From Novosphingobium terrae (GTDB taxonomy: Bacteria > Pseudomonadota > Alphaproteobacteria > Sphingomonadales > Sphingomonadaceae), in the NCBI RefSeq assembly GCF_017163935.1, contig NZ_JABVZR010000002.1, positions 1,302,001-1,366,000 on the forward strand: a stretch of DNA of 64,000 nt. The letters run 5' to 3'. The translations under genes and the position numbers were made by a program. Below the pieces are notes generated by a model, which ran no database searches, had not been told where the DNA came from, and saw only the letters and a program-made list of their open reading frames with translations. How positions within the stretch are numbered: the first letter of the stretch is position 1; each line of letters starts with the position of its first letter. Shown piece after piece: positions 1 through 8,796 of the stretch.

Positions 1-641
1 AGGCCGGCGCGGGCCATGGCATCGCGGCAACCGTCGAGGCGCTGGGCGATTTCCTGCGCTCTGGGATCGCCGAAGAAGGCGATGCGCCTGCAGCCCTGAG
101 CGATCAGATGGCTGGCCGCCAGATCGCCGCCGAGCCGGTTGTCCGATCCCACCGAGCAATGCAGCTGGCCCCGGCTGTAACCGCCCCAGACCACCAGCGG
201 GCGGTATTGCGCGGCGACCGCATCGATGGTGGCGGACTGGTCCGACTGGCCGATGACGATCACCCCGTCGACCCGGCCCGAGGAGGTCATCCGCTCCAGC
301 CAGAGATCGTCGGTGGGGATGACGCGGCTGAGGAGCAGGTCATAGCCGCGCTCGGTCAGGGCATCGGCCAGCAGGCCCAGCATGGTGATGAAGAAGGGGT
401 CGGACATCGGCTGCCCGGCCTCATGCCCCAGCGGGATCAGCACGCCGATGGCGCCGCTGCGCTGGGTGCGCAGGTTGCGGGCGAGGGCATTGGGGCGGAA
501 ACTATGCTCGTCGGCCAGGGCCTGGATGCGCTTGCGGGTCTTCAGGCTGATCAGCTCCGACCCGGCCAGCGCGCGGGAGACCGTGCCTGTCGACACGCCG
601 GCCAGCTCGGCCAGTTCCTTTATGTTGCGGATCTTGGCCAT
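1..641 (-). CDS. LacI-family transcriptional regulator, C-terminus cut by window edge
   Basis: The minus-strand frame opens MAKIRNIKELAELAGVST and continues GTVSRALAG, the classic LacI N-terminal helix-turn-helix plus hinge helix (residues 1-60, including ARNLRTQRS). A periplasmic-binding-like sensor domain follows (IGVLIP, DGVIVIGQ, GCRRIAFFGD). About 213 codons are present; a full LacI protein has about 340, so the C-terminus lies beyond position 1. It is the last gene of a minus-strand set downstream of the halogenase-like gene and TonB receptor. The box at 655-666, just upstream of the start, matches the twin boxes before the receptor, so it probably represses itself and the receptor until a carbohydrate inducer binds. 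The inducer cannot be told from sequence. Family assignment is secure. Confidence 0.93.
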   Translation of the reverse strand, partial: MAKIRNIKELAELAGVSTGTVSRALAGSELISLKTRKRIQALADEHSFRPNALARNLRTQRSGAIGVLIPLGHEAGQPMSDPFFITMLGLLADALTERGYDLLLSRVIPTDDLWLERMTSSGRVDGVIVIGQSDQSATIDAVAAQYRPLVVWGGYSRGQLHCSVGSDNRLGGDLAASHLIAQGCRRIAFFGDPRAQEIAQRLDGCRDAMARAG

Positions 642-654
642 GATGCGCCGCGAT

Positions 655-666
655 GCAATGGATTGC
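655..666. promoter_or_regulatory. LacI-type operator-like inverted repeat
   Basis: GCAATGGATTGC is an inverted repeat (GCAAT-GG-ATTGC) 14 bp upstream of the lacI-type start codon. It has the same arms as the boxes at 4935-4970. Autoregulation by the adjacent LacI protein is an inference. Confidence 0.5.
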
Positions 667-722
667 CCCTGCCGTTGATGGTGGTTGTTTTCGGCGCGAT
701 GGGGAGAATTGCAAGGTAATTC

Positions 723-2231
723 TCAGGCGCGGCAATGGCGCTCGATCACCTGGCTGTGCGTGGGGGCGCGGGCGGCTTCCTGCGCCATGGCGGCGCGCAG
801 CCGGGCCAGCCAGCTCCGCGCATCGACACTGCGGTGATCGAGCAGCGGATCAAGGCCGACAGGATCGTTGAACTGGCCGATATGCACCGAGAGCCAGCTG
901 GGCGGGGCGAAGAGGTCCATCTCGCGGGCAATCAGGCGGCCATGGCGGCGGAAATGGTCGATCTTCATGGAGAGTGTGTCGGGGATGTCCATCGCCGCGC
1001 AGTAACGCCACAGTTCGGTGTCCTCGCGCCCAGCTCTCTTGGTGTTCAGCTTGTAATGCAGGATGATGAAGTCGCGGATGCGCTCCATTTCGGTGGTGGC
1101 GATGCGGTTGAATTCGTCGCGCGTGGCGGGGTCGAAATTGCGGTCCGGGAAGAGGGCGATCAGCTTGGCGATGTTGGCCTGAATGAGGTGGATCGAGGTC
1201 GATTCCAGAGGCTCCAGAAAGCCCGAGGACAGGCCGACCGCCACGACATTGCGGTTCCAGTGCAGTTTTCGCCGCCCGGTGGTGAAGCGCAAGGCGCGCG
1301 GATCGCCCAGCGCCTTGCCGTCCAGCCTTTGGGTCAGCAGATCGGCGGCGCGCGTTTCATCGAGATGCTGGCTGCAGAAGACATAGCCATTGCCGGTGCG
1401 ATGCTGCAGCGGAATGCGCCATTGCCACCCGGCCTCCTGCGCGGTGGAGCGCGTGTAGGGCGTGGGTTCTCCCACATTCTCGCAGGGCATGGCCACGGCG
1501 CGATCGCAGGGCAGCCAATGCGTCCAGTCCTCATAGCCGGTGCCGAGCGCCTGCTCGATCAGCAGCCCGCGAAAGCCCGAGCAATCGATGAAGAGGTCGG
1601 CCTCGAAACTGCGGCCATCCTCCATCCCCACGGCGGCGACGAAGCCATCCTCGCCGCGCAGGCGGGCGCCAGCGATCTTGCCTTCGATGCGGTGCACGCC
1701 CTTGGCTTCGGCGTAATTGCGCAGGAAGCGCGCATAGAGCCCGGCATCGAAATGATAGGCATAGTCGAAGGTGGAGAGCACCGAGCGCGGATCGGGCGAG
1801 GGATGGGTGAACTTGTTTTCGCGCGCCAGCGCCCATGCCATGGCATGGTCATCGAGCGAGGCGGTTTCGCCCTCGGCACGCGCCTTCAGCCAATGCTGAT
1901 GCAGCGGTACCATATCGAAATCGCGCCCATGCGGGCCGAAGGGGTGGAAATAGCGATGCCCCTGCCGCCCCCAGTTCACGAATTCGATGCCCAGCTTGAA
2001 GGTGCCCTGCGTGGCCTTCATGAAGTCCCGCTCGTCCACGCCCAGCGTCTGGTTGAACAGGCGGATGGGGGGGATGGTCGCCTCGCCCACGCCGACGGTG
2101 CCGATCTCCTCGGACTCGATCAGCGTGATGGTGCAATCGCGTTGCAGGGCGTGGGAGAGCATCGCCGCGCTCATCCAGCCTGCGGTGCCGCCGCCCACGA
2201 TCAGCACCGAACGGATTGAACTGTCCTGCAT
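723..2231 (-). CDS. Tryptophan halogenase-family flavoprotein
   Basis: 502 residues. The N-terminus has the FAD-binding GGGTAGW motif (residues 13-19). Lys79, in TFKLGIEF, aligns with the catalytic lysine of PrnA-type flavin-dependent halogenases, and a WQWRIP block matches the WxWxIP motif that blocks monooxygenase activity. SGFLEPLEST and a C-terminal helical region are also typical. The family uses FADH2, O2 and halide, but many copies in sphingomonads, Caulobacter and Xanthomonas sit beside TonB receptors in carbohydrate loci and have no proven halogenation substrate. Here it lies downstream of a TonB receptor and upstream of a LacI gene. The start is supported by a GAGGGGGAAAG ribosome site. 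A terminator-like hairpin separates it from the receptor, so its expression may be lower than the receptor's. Confidence 0.9.
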   Translation of the reverse strand: MQDSSIRSVLIVGGGTAGWMSAAMLSHALQRDCTITLIESEEIGTVGVGEATIPPIRLFNQTLGVDERDFMKATQGTFKLGIEFVNWGRQGHRYFHPFGPHGRDFDMVPLHQHWLKARAEGETASLDDHAMAWALARENKFTHPSPDPRSVLSTFDYAYHFDAGLYARFLRNYAEAKGVHRIEGKIAGARLRGEDGFVAAVGMEDGRSFEADLFIDCSGFRGLLIEQALGTGYEDWTHWLPCDRAVAMPCENVGEPTPYTRSTAQEAGWQWRIPLQHRTGNGYVFCSQHLDETRAADLLTQRLDGKALGDPRALRFTTGRRKLHWNRNVVAVGLSSGFLEPLESTSIHLIQANIAKLIALFPDRNFDPATRDEFNRIATTEMERIRDFIILHYKLNTKRAGREDTELWRYCAAMDIPDTLSMKIDHFRRHGRLIAREMDLFAPPSWLSVHIGQFNDPVGLDPLLDHRSVDARSWLARLRAAMAQEAARAPTHSQVIERHCRA

Positions 2232-2270
2232 CGCTTTCCCCCTCTCACACCTGTGGCATCAGTGCGTGGT

Positions 2271-2317
2271 CGCATCGCTTTTGCGAAAAACCGGTTCCCA
2301 CGTTTTCGCGCGCTGCT
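2271..2317. repeat. Palindromic intergenic repeat-like sequence
   Basis: Contains GCGAAAA-N13-TTTTCGC around ACCGGTTCCCACG. It resembles palindromic intergenic repeats I recall from alphaproteobacterial genomes (TTGCGAAAAACCGGTTCCCA). No second full copy is seen in this window; a loosely similar GCATCGCTTTTCGCGCGATGC occurs near 13,512-13,532 on the minus strand. Confidence 0.3.
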
Positions 2318-2325
2318 CCAGTACG

Positions 2326-2362
2326 AAAAAGGCGGGCCGGAAGTTGCCCCTCCGTGCCCGCC
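2326..2362 (-). terminator. Rho-independent terminator or attenuator between TonB receptor and halogenase
   Basis: Read on the minus strand: a GGCGGGC / GCCCGCC stem with an 18-nt loop, followed directly by five T. It lies 35-70 bp after the TonB receptor stop and about 95 bp before the halogenase start, so it may reduce read-through to the downstream genes. Confidence 0.6.
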
Positions 2363-2397
2363 CAAATTCCTGCGCTGCGACCCGCAGGGCCGATCGA

Positions 2398-4860
2398 TCA
2401 GAAGCGGTATTTGATCGAGGCGGTCATCGTGCGGCCCAGCATCGCCGAATTGTCGAAGATGGCCTGATTGGCCGCCAGACCCGGCACCGGCCCGGTCACG
2501 GCAAGGCTGCCGTTGTTGGCGCGGAAGCCGAGCGTGTTGAGCAGATTGTTGACGTTGAAGCCGATCTCCAGCCGCTCGACCGGGCGCACCTTCACGAAGG
2601 CATTGACGAAGGTGGAGCCGGGGGCCTGCGTTACCATATCGCCCAGATAGAAGCTGGACTGGCCGCTGACGCTGGCGCCGATGGCGGCAAAACCCGCATC
2701 ATAGGTGGGCGAGACCAGCCATGTCCATTTGGGCATGGCAAAGGCGGTCTTGTGCGAGACGACATCCTTGGCATCGGTATAGACGACATAGCCGTTCATG
2801 CTGAACTTGCCCCAGCCCATCGTGCCCGACAGTTCGACGCCGCTGGCGTGATAGACGGTGTCGATAAAGGGATTCTGGCCACGGCTGGGCGCGGTGAAAT
2901 CGTAGTTCGATTCCTTGACCTGCGCGCGATAGAGCGTCGCCTCGCCATGCACGCGCACCTCGCCCAGATGGCCGGTGTGCTTCACGCCCAGTTCCTGCTG
3001 GGTGACGGTGTTGACCGAAAGGTGGTCGCCGCCCGCCGTCAGCTTGCCGTCGCTGGTGAAGTTGTTGTCATTGTAGAGCAGGCGGTCGGCGTTGAAGCGC
3101 CCGCCGCTGCTGACGCGGACAAAGACATTGGTGGTGTTGGTCAGCTTGTAAAGCGCGCCCACCGACCAGCTGGCATAGGACTTGGTGTAGTTCAGGCGCT
3201 CGGACGGGGTGGAGGCGGTGTTGTAGGTCGGCACGCTGGCGCTGCCCAGCGCGTCGCTGATGGTGATGTTGGCGCCCGCCACCGGAGCATAGGCATAGCC
3301 GCCCGCATGGACGATATCGACGCGCACCGAACCATCGACATTCAGGCGACCGATGTCCGATTCCAGCTCGAAGTAGGGGGCGTCATCGGTGTAGTTGACG
3401 TTGTAGCTGCGCCCGCCGCAGCAGCCGCCCCACTGGTTGTTGAAGCCGGTCAACCCGCTGGCCGACAGCTGCGTGCCGGTCGAGGAGAAGAGATCGAGCG
3501 GCACCGGATTGCCCGTGCTGTTGAGCGACTGGGTGACGTTGTTGATCCGCCAGTCCTGAGCGATGGTCTGACGCATATGGAACCAGCCGGCGCGGGCGTT
3601 GACCTTGGCCATACCGCCCATATCGAACTTGCTGGCCAGCGTCAGATCATTGGCCAGGCTGCCCATGTCGCTCATGGTGACATAGGCCTGCGCGCTGTTG
3701 GACACGAAGGGGCTGGTGTAGATCTGGCCCTTGAGCGGCCCATCGGCATAGCGCAGCGTGCCGGTGCCGGCGATGGCGGAGGTCGAGGCTTCACCCGTCC
3801 ACTGGTTGCTGAAGGTGCCGCTCATGTCGGTCCAGCGCAGCTTGTCGGTGACGGTGATGTTATGCGCGAATTCATAGTGGAACTCGCCGCCCACCGAGGT
3901 GACGACCGGATGGATGCCCTGCATCTGCACCTGCTGCAGCGTGCCATTGGCGGCCAGCACGCGGAAGGTCTGGTTGTAGAGGCCGGTGGAGGCATATTGG
4001 CGCGGATCGATGCCGGGGATCATCGAGAAACCGGTGACCTTGTTGCCCGACATGGTGGCCAGCGCGGGCATGGAGGTGAAGGTCGGCTCCTGATCGTCCA
4101 TCCGCTTGAAGTTCAGGCGGATGTAGCCCTTGCCATCGGCGAAGTCCTTGGTGATGTTGGCCTTGATCTGATAGCCTTTTTCGGCGGTGTAGGGCAGATG
4201 CGTCGGGCCGCTGCCGTCGACGGCATAGCCGCCGATGTGGAAGCGCACGCTGTCCGAGAGATGGCCGCCGTAATCGAAATCGACGCGGGTTTCGCGGTAG
4301 TTGATCGCCTTGGAGAGGCCCACCGAGCCGCCATCCTGCGTGCCGGTCTTGCTGACATAGTTGATCACCGCACCGGGCGCCTGGCTGGCAAAGGTGGAGG
4401 CGCTGCCGCCGCGCACGGCTTCGACGCGGTCGACATTGTTGTCGAAGCGGATCCAGTAGTCATTGTTGCCGAAGGAAATATCGCCGAACAGCGTGACCGG
4501 CAGGCCATCCTCCTGCAGGGCGACATATTCCGAACCGCCGGTGCTGACGGGAATGCCGCGCACGCCGATGTTCGAATTGCCGCCCGGGCCCGCGGTGTCC
4601 TGAATGTTGAGGCCGGGAATGCTGCGCAGGGCTTCGGCCTGCGAGCGGGGCGTGAAGTTGAGAATGGCGTCCTGGCTGACCTGCGTGACCGAGATCGAGC
4701 TGTTCTGTGCCGTCTTGCCCGCCGAAGAGGCGGTGACGACGATGTCTTTCACATCGGTATCGCCGGAAGGCTTCGCATCCTGCGCAAAGGCGGGTGCGGA
4801 GAGCAGCGACAGGCTGATGGCGGCAAAAGATGCGCAGGGCGCGAGCAGAGACTGCTTCAT
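2398..4860 (-). CDS. TonB-dependent outer-membrane receptor
   Basis: 820 residues from the ATG at 4860, preceded by GGGGGAGGATATT. A signal peptide (MKQSLLAPCASFAAISLSLL, cleavage after AFAQ) leads into a TonB-box/plug region: DIVVTASS, then LNIQDTAGPGGNSNIGVRGI and VEAVRGGSASTFASQAPGAVINYVSK. A 22-strand-type barrel follows, ending YRF with terminal Phe. It imports a ligand across the outer membrane using ExbBD-TonB energy. Association with a LacI regulator and a tryptophan-halogenase-like gene suggests a carbohydrate ligand. A longer frame begins upstream, but the signal peptide and ribosome site favour 4860. Twin LacI-type boxes sit 75-110 bp upstream. Confidence 0.93.
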   Translation of the reverse strand: MKQSLLAPCASFAAISLSLLSAPAFAQDAKPSGDTDVKDIVVTASSAGKTAQNSSISVTQVSQDAILNFTPRSQAEALRSIPGLNIQDTAGPGGNSNIGVRGIPVSTGGSEYVALQEDGLPVTLFGDISFGNNDYWIRFDNNVDRVEAVRGGSASTFASQAPGAVINYVSKTGTQDGGSVGLSKAINYRETRVDFDYGGHLSDSVRFHIGGYAVDGSGPTHLPYTAEKGYQIKANITKDFADGKGYIRLNFKRMDDQEPTFTSMPALATMSGNKVTGFSMIPGIDPRQYASTGLYNQTFRVLAANGTLQQVQMQGIHPVVTSVGGEFHYEFAHNITVTDKLRWTDMSGTFSNQWTGEASTSAIAGTGTLRYADGPLKGQIYTSPFVSNSAQAYVTMSDMGSLANDLTLASKFDMGGMAKVNARAGWFHMRQTIAQDWRINNVTQSLNSTGNPVPLDLFSSTGTQLSASGLTGFNNQWGGCCGGRSYNVNYTDDAPYFELESDIGRLNVDGSVRVDIVHAGGYAYAPVAGANITISDALGSASVPTYNTASTPSERLNYTKSYASWSVGALYKLTNTTNVFVRVSSGGRFNADRLLYNDNNFTSDGKLTAGGDHLSVNTVTQQELGVKHTGHLGEVRVHGEATLYRAQVKESNYDFTAPSRGQNPFIDTVYHASGVELSGTMGWGKFSMNGYVVYTDAKDVVSHKTAFAMPKWTWLVSPTYDAGFAAIGASVSGQSSFYLGDMVTQAPGSTFVNAFVKVRPVERLEIGFNVNNLLNTLGFRANNGSLAVTGPVPGLAANQAIFDNSAMLGRTMTASIKYRF

Positions 4861-4934
4861 AATATCCTCCCCCGATAGATCGGACCGCTCCTTCATGTTC
4901 TGGAGTCGGCTTGGCATCCTCTCTACTCCAAAAA

Positions 4935-4970
4935 CAATCGATTGCAATCTCCTTTTGCAATCAATTGCAA
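4935..4970. promoter_or_regulatory. Twin LacI-type operators upstream of TonB receptor
   Basis: CAATCGATTG (4935-4944) is a perfect 10-bp palindrome and TTGCAATCAATTGCAA (4955-4970) is an inverted repeat with 7-bp arms and a 2-bp centre. Both share the ATTGCAA half-site and lie 20 bp apart (two helical turns). The whole 4861-5314 intergenic stretch holds no gene; this is its clear signal, plus a weaker AAATCA-N6-TGATTT at about 5013-5030. Confidence 0.6.
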
Positions 4971-5314
4971 TTTGGCTTGGATGTGGAGTGGATTCTGAAT
5001 TTTATGACTGTAAATCATATGTTTGATTTCATTCTTTGGAGAGGTTTTCGTCCATCTCACGCGAGTTGGCGTCGGCCATCAAGCCTGTCGCAGCCAGATC
5101 CCTGCGTGGTGATGAATTTTTGCAACAGCGCAGAATGACCAAGGCCAGTGCCAAAGCAGAGCCAGAAGAAACGGGGATTTCGGGGTGATATGAAGGCTGC
5201 GATGCCGTTTCTCTTCAGATCACCCCCGACGGATGGCTCACGCGGAACGCCCTGAGAAAAATACACGCCCGAAAATCGGCGGCGCCAGCGATCAGACGCA
5301 TGTAAAGACGCGCC

Positions 5315-6388
5315 ATGCTGTTTGACCTTCCCGACCGGGACACCCTTTACGCCGCCCTCCTTGCCCGCGACGACCGTTATGACGGGCAGGCCTTCGTCTG
5401 CGTCTCCTCGACCGGCGTCTTTTGCCGCCTGACCTGCCCGGCCCGCAAACCGAAGCTGGAAAACTGCACCTTCTTCCCCTCCATCGGCGAATGCATCGAT
5501 GCGGGCTTCAGGGCCTGCAGGCGCTGCCATCCGCTGCAGGCTGCCGCGCAGGCCGATCCGGCGATCGGCGCATTGCTGCAGGCCCTGGATGAGCGCCCCG
5601 ACCTGCGCTGGACCGAGCAGCATGTCGCACGGCTGGGCTATGATCTTTCCACCGTGCGGCGCAGCTTCAAACGCCATTTCGGCATGACCTTCCTTGAGAT
5701 GGCCCGCCAGAGGCGCATGCGCGAAGGCTTCGAGGCGCTGGCTTCGGGCGGCAAGGTGATCACGGCGCAGCATGAGGCCAGCTTCGACTCCCCCAGCGCC
5801 TTCCGCGCCGCTTTTGCGCGGCTGCTGGGCTGCGCTCCGGCGGATCTGCAAGCGGGCAGCCTGCTGAGGGCAACCTGGATACCCACGCCTCTGGGCGATA
5901 TGATCGCGGTGGGCAGCCACAGCCATCTGCACCTGCTGGAATTCCTCGACCGCAAGGCGCTGCCCGCCGAATTGAAGCGCCTCCAGACCGCGTCGAAAGA
6001 AGGGATCGGCATCGGCGGATCGCTGCCCTGCGAACAGGCGGCGCATGAACTGGCCGACTATTTCGCGGCCCGCAGCGGCACCTTCACCACCCCGCTGGCC
6101 CCGGGCGGCAGTGCCTTCACCCGTCAGGTCTGGGATGAGCTGCGCGCCATTCCGGCAGGCGAAACCCGCAGCTATGGCGAGATCGCGCGCCAGATCGGTC
6201 GCCCATCGGCAACCCGCGCCGTGGCCCGCGCCAATGGCGCCAATCCGATTGCCCTGATGATCCCCTGCCACCGCGTGATCGGCGCGGATGGTTCGCTGAC
6301 CGGCTACGGCGGCGGCCTGTGGCGCAAGCAGCGGCTGATCGAAATCGAACGACAGCTCAAAACCACTCCTCAGGAGAAGGCCCCATGA
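5315..6388 (+). CDS. ada: Bifunctional Ada-type DNA alkylation repair protein and regulator
   Basis: 357 residues in the classic Ada order. The N-terminal zinc domain has Cys37, Cys41, Cys68 and Cys71 (VFCRLTCPA, FRACRRC); Cys37 is the expected methylphosphotriester acceptor. An AraC-type helix-turn-helix (about residues 90-180) follows, then the O6-methylguanine methyltransferase with FTRQVWDELRAIP, SYGEIA and the active-site PCHRVIG near residue 320. It repairs alkylated DNA and, when methylated, activates adaptive-response genes. Its stop overlaps the start of the next gene (ATGA), so the two are cotranscribed and probably translationally coupled. Length is normal for Ada (E. coli about 354). 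Confidence 0.97.
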   Translation: MLFDLPDRDTLYAALLARDDRYDGQAFVCVSSTGVFCRLTCPARKPKLENCTFFPSIGECIDAGFRACRRCHPLQAAAQADPAIGALLQALDERPDLRWTEQHVARLGYDLSTVRRSFKRHFGMTFLEMARQRRMREGFEALASGGKVITAQHEASFDSPSAFRAAFARLLGCAPADLQAGSLLRATWIPTPLGDMIAVGSHSHLHLLEFLDRKALPAELKRLQTASKEGIGIGGSLPCEQAAHELADYFAARSGTFTTPLAPGGSAFTRQVWDELRAIPAGETRSYGEIARQIGRPSATRAVARANGANPIALMIPCHRVIGADGSLTGYGGGLWRKQRLIEIERQLKTTPQEKAP

Positions 6389-7137
6389 CCACCCAAGCCG
6401 ACAAGGCCCGCCAGTTTCGCCAGCTTCATGGTCCGGGCGATCCGCTGGTGCTGTGCAATGTGTGGGACGCGGGCAGTGCGGCGGCAGTCGAGCGCGCAGG
6501 CGCCAAAGCGATTGCGACGAGCAGCTGGGCGGTCGCGGCGGCGCAGGGGTATGAGGATGGCGAGAATATGCCTTTCGATGCCATGCTCGCCGTTCTCGAA
6601 AGGATCGTGAAGGGCACGCAGCTTCCGGTCACGGCGGATTTCGAAGGCGGTTATGCTGCCGACATCCCCCGGATCGCGGAGCATGCGCGTAAGCTGCTGG
6701 GCCTCGGCGTGATCGGGTTCAACTTTGAGGATCAGGTCATGAAGGGCCCCGGCCTTCTGCCCATGGCCGAACAGGTCGCGCGGCTTCGCGCTCTGCGCCG
6801 GACCTGTGACGATCTGGGCATTCCGGCCTTTATCAACGCCCGCACGGATGTGTTCCTCAAGGCTTCGTCCGCCGCCGAGTCGTCCGCTTTGCTTGCCGAG
6901 ACACTGGCGCGCGGCGCCGCCTATCGCGATGCCGGGGCGGACGGCTTGTTCGTGCCCGGCCTCACCGATCCCGCGCCAATCCGCAGCCTCTGTGAGGCAA
7001 TGCCGCTGCCGGTGAACATCATGATCACCGACAGGCACGCATCGCTCGCCCCCTTCGCGCAGCTTGGGGTGGCACGGATCAGCTTCGGACCGGCGCCCTA
7101 CATCGGCCTGATGGCGGAGTTGGAACGCAGCGCCTGA
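6385..7137 (+). CDS. Isocitrate lyase/PEP mutase-superfamily protein
   Basis: 250 residues. Conserved blocks are LVLCNVWDAGSA, AIATSSWAVAA, PVTADFEGGY (metal-binding Asp region), GVIGFNFED and INARTDVF, all typical of the PEP mutase/2-methylisocitrate lyase fold (TIM barrel, Mg-dependent C-C or P-C chemistry). The short form without the full KKCGH lyase motif is common as an uncharacterised 'isocitrate lyase/phosphoenolpyruvate mutase family protein'. The substrate is unknown. The ATG lies in the ATGA overlap with ada, preceded by CAGGAGAAGG. Pairing of this family with ada/ogt genes is something I recall from other genomes, without a known mechanistic reason. Confidence 0.88.
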   Translation: MTTQADKARQFRQLHGPGDPLVLCNVWDAGSAAAVERAGAKAIATSSWAVAAAQGYEDGENMPFDAMLAVLERIVKGTQLPVTADFEGGYAADIPRIAEHARKLLGLGVIGFNFEDQVMKGPGLLPMAEQVARLRALRRTCDDLGIPAFINARTDVFLKASSAAESSALLAETLARGAAYRDAGADGLFVPGLTDPAPIRSLCEAMPLPVNIMITDRHASLAPFAQLGVARISFGPAPYIGLMAELERSA

Positions 7138-7273
7138 GCCCACCCGCCAGATGAACAAATTTCGCGCCGCAGGGGCCGAGTTATGCTTCGGTTAAGGCGT
7201 GGAGGCGCAGATGCATGCCCCATGGCCTCGGGCGGACCAGTGTGGACGCCCGTGGTTTGGGGATAGGACATCG

Positions 7274-8785
7274 ATGCTCAAGCCTTCGCATAAACGGCTG
7301 GTTTGTGGGTGCTTTGCTTTGCTGGCAAGCGGTTCGGCGCATGCCGCCGCGCCTGCGCCCACGGCCTTTCTCGATCGCGTCACCTGGGGTGTGAACGAGG
7401 CGGTCGTTCGCGACGTCACAGCCAGGGGGCAGCGCGATTGGCTGGAGCAGCAGCTGCGGGCCCCCGCCGCGCCCCTGCCGCCTGACGCACAGGCCCAGTC
7501 CGACGCCATGCGGATCAGCCGCGAGCCGATGACCCAGCTGGTGGTCGAGATGGATGCGCAAAACCGCGCCGCCAACGCCTTGACCGATCCCGACCAGCGC
7601 AAGACCGCGCGCGATGCCTACAACAAGGATATGGCCGAGCTGCTGCGCGAGGCGCAATCCCGCTCGCTGCTGCGTGATCTCTATGCGCCCGGGCAATTGC
7701 GCGAGCAGATGACATGGTTCTGGTTCAACCATTTCAACGTGCAGGCGGGCAAGCGCGATATCCGCACCATGGTCGGCGATTATGAGGATCAGGCGCTCCG
7801 CCCGCGCGCATTGGGCCGCTTCCGTGATCTGCTGGAGGCGACATTGCGCCATCCCGCTATGCTGCGTTATCTCGACAATGACCAGAATGCCGTCGGCCAT
7901 ATCAACGAGAATTATGCGCGTGAAATCATGGAGCTGCACTCCATGGGCGTCGGCTCGGGCTACAGCCAGAAGGATGTGCAGGAGCTGGCGCGCATCCTGA
8001 CCGGGGTGGGTGTCGATCTGAAACCCGATGCGCCCAGGCTGAAGCCGCAATGGCAGCCGCTTTACGTGCGTTCCGGGCTCTTCGAGTTCAACCCGGCCCG
8101 GCATGATTTCGGCGACAAGCAGTTTCTGGGCCACACCATCAAGGGCAGCGGTTTCAAAGAGGTGGAGGAGGCGCTGGATCTGATCGCCGCCTCGCCCGCC
8201 ACGGCGCATCACATCGCCCTGCAACTGGCCACCTATTTCACCGGCGACAACCCGCCCCAAGCGCTGGTGGACCGTATGGCCGCCACCTTCCACCGCAGCG
8301 ATGGTGACATTGCGGCCGTGCTGCGCGTGCTGCTGCGCTCGCCCGAATTCGAGGCCTCGCTGGGCAAACAGTTCAAGGACCCGGTGCATTATGCCGTCTC
8401 GGCGGTGCGGCTGGCCTATGGCAACCGGGTGGTGCTGAACACCGATCCGCTCAATTACTGGCTGCAACGCATGGGCGAGGGGCTCTATGCCCATGAAACG
8501 CCCGATGGTTTCGCCATGGACGCTGCCGCCTGGACCGGCCCGGGCCAGATGGAGACCCGTTTCGAGATCGCGCGCTCTATCGGCAGCGGCTCGGCGGGGC
8601 TGTTCAAGCCGCGCGGCGGCGCTCTGCCCGAGCAGCCGGCCTTTCCGCAGATCCAGAACGCCCTGTTCTACCAATCGCTGATGCAGCGCCTGAGCCCCAA
8701 CACCGCTACGGTGCTGACGCAGGCCCGCTCGCCTCAGGAATGGAATGTGCTGTATCTGTCGTCACCCGAATTCATGCATCGCTGA
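7274..8785 (+). CDS. DUF1800 secreted protein
   Basis: 503 residues from MLKPSHKRL, which begins a Sec signal peptide ending SAHAAAPA. The body matches DUF1800 (PF08811): FLDRVTWGVNEA, LREQMTWFWFNHFNV, ALGRFRDLLEATLRHPAMLRYLDN, NENYAREIMELHSMG, then VLRVLLRSPEF and the C-terminal LYLSSPEFMHR. Function of the family is not established; it nearly always neighbours a DUF1501 gene, as here, where the next start is 11 bp downstream. A longer frame begins at 7199, but the signal peptide and GGATAGGA ribosome site favour 7274. Confidence 0.9.
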   Translation: MLKPSHKRLVCGCFALLASGSAHAAAPAPTAFLDRVTWGVNEAVVRDVTARGQRDWLEQQLRAPAAPLPPDAQAQSDAMRISREPMTQLVVEMDAQNRAANALTDPDQRKTARDAYNKDMAELLREAQSRSLLRDLYAPGQLREQMTWFWFNHFNVQAGKRDIRTMVGDYEDQALRPRALGRFRDLLEATLRHPAMLRYLDNDQNAVGHINENYAREIMELHSMGVGSGYSQKDVQELARILTGVGVDLKPDAPRLKPQWQPLYVRSGLFEFNPARHDFGDKQFLGHTIKGSGFKEVEEALDLIAASPATAHHIALQLATYFTGDNPPQALVDRMAATFHRSDGDIAAVLRVLLRSPEFEASLGKQFKDPVHYAVSAVRLAYGNRVVLNTDPLNYWLQRMGEGLYAHETPDGFAMDAAAWTGPGQMETRFEIARSIGSGSAGLFKPRGGALPEQPAFPQIQNALFYQSLMQRLSPNTATVLTQARSPQEWNVLYLSSPEFMHR

Positions 8786-8796
8786 GGAGATGTGTC

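Noticed and set aside
1987..4878. 963-codon plus-strand ORF opposite the TonB receptor
   Set aside because: It is a shadow of the receptor gene: GC-rich codon periodicity leaves the opposite strand open. The encoded protein is Ala/Gly/Arg/His-rich with no domain.
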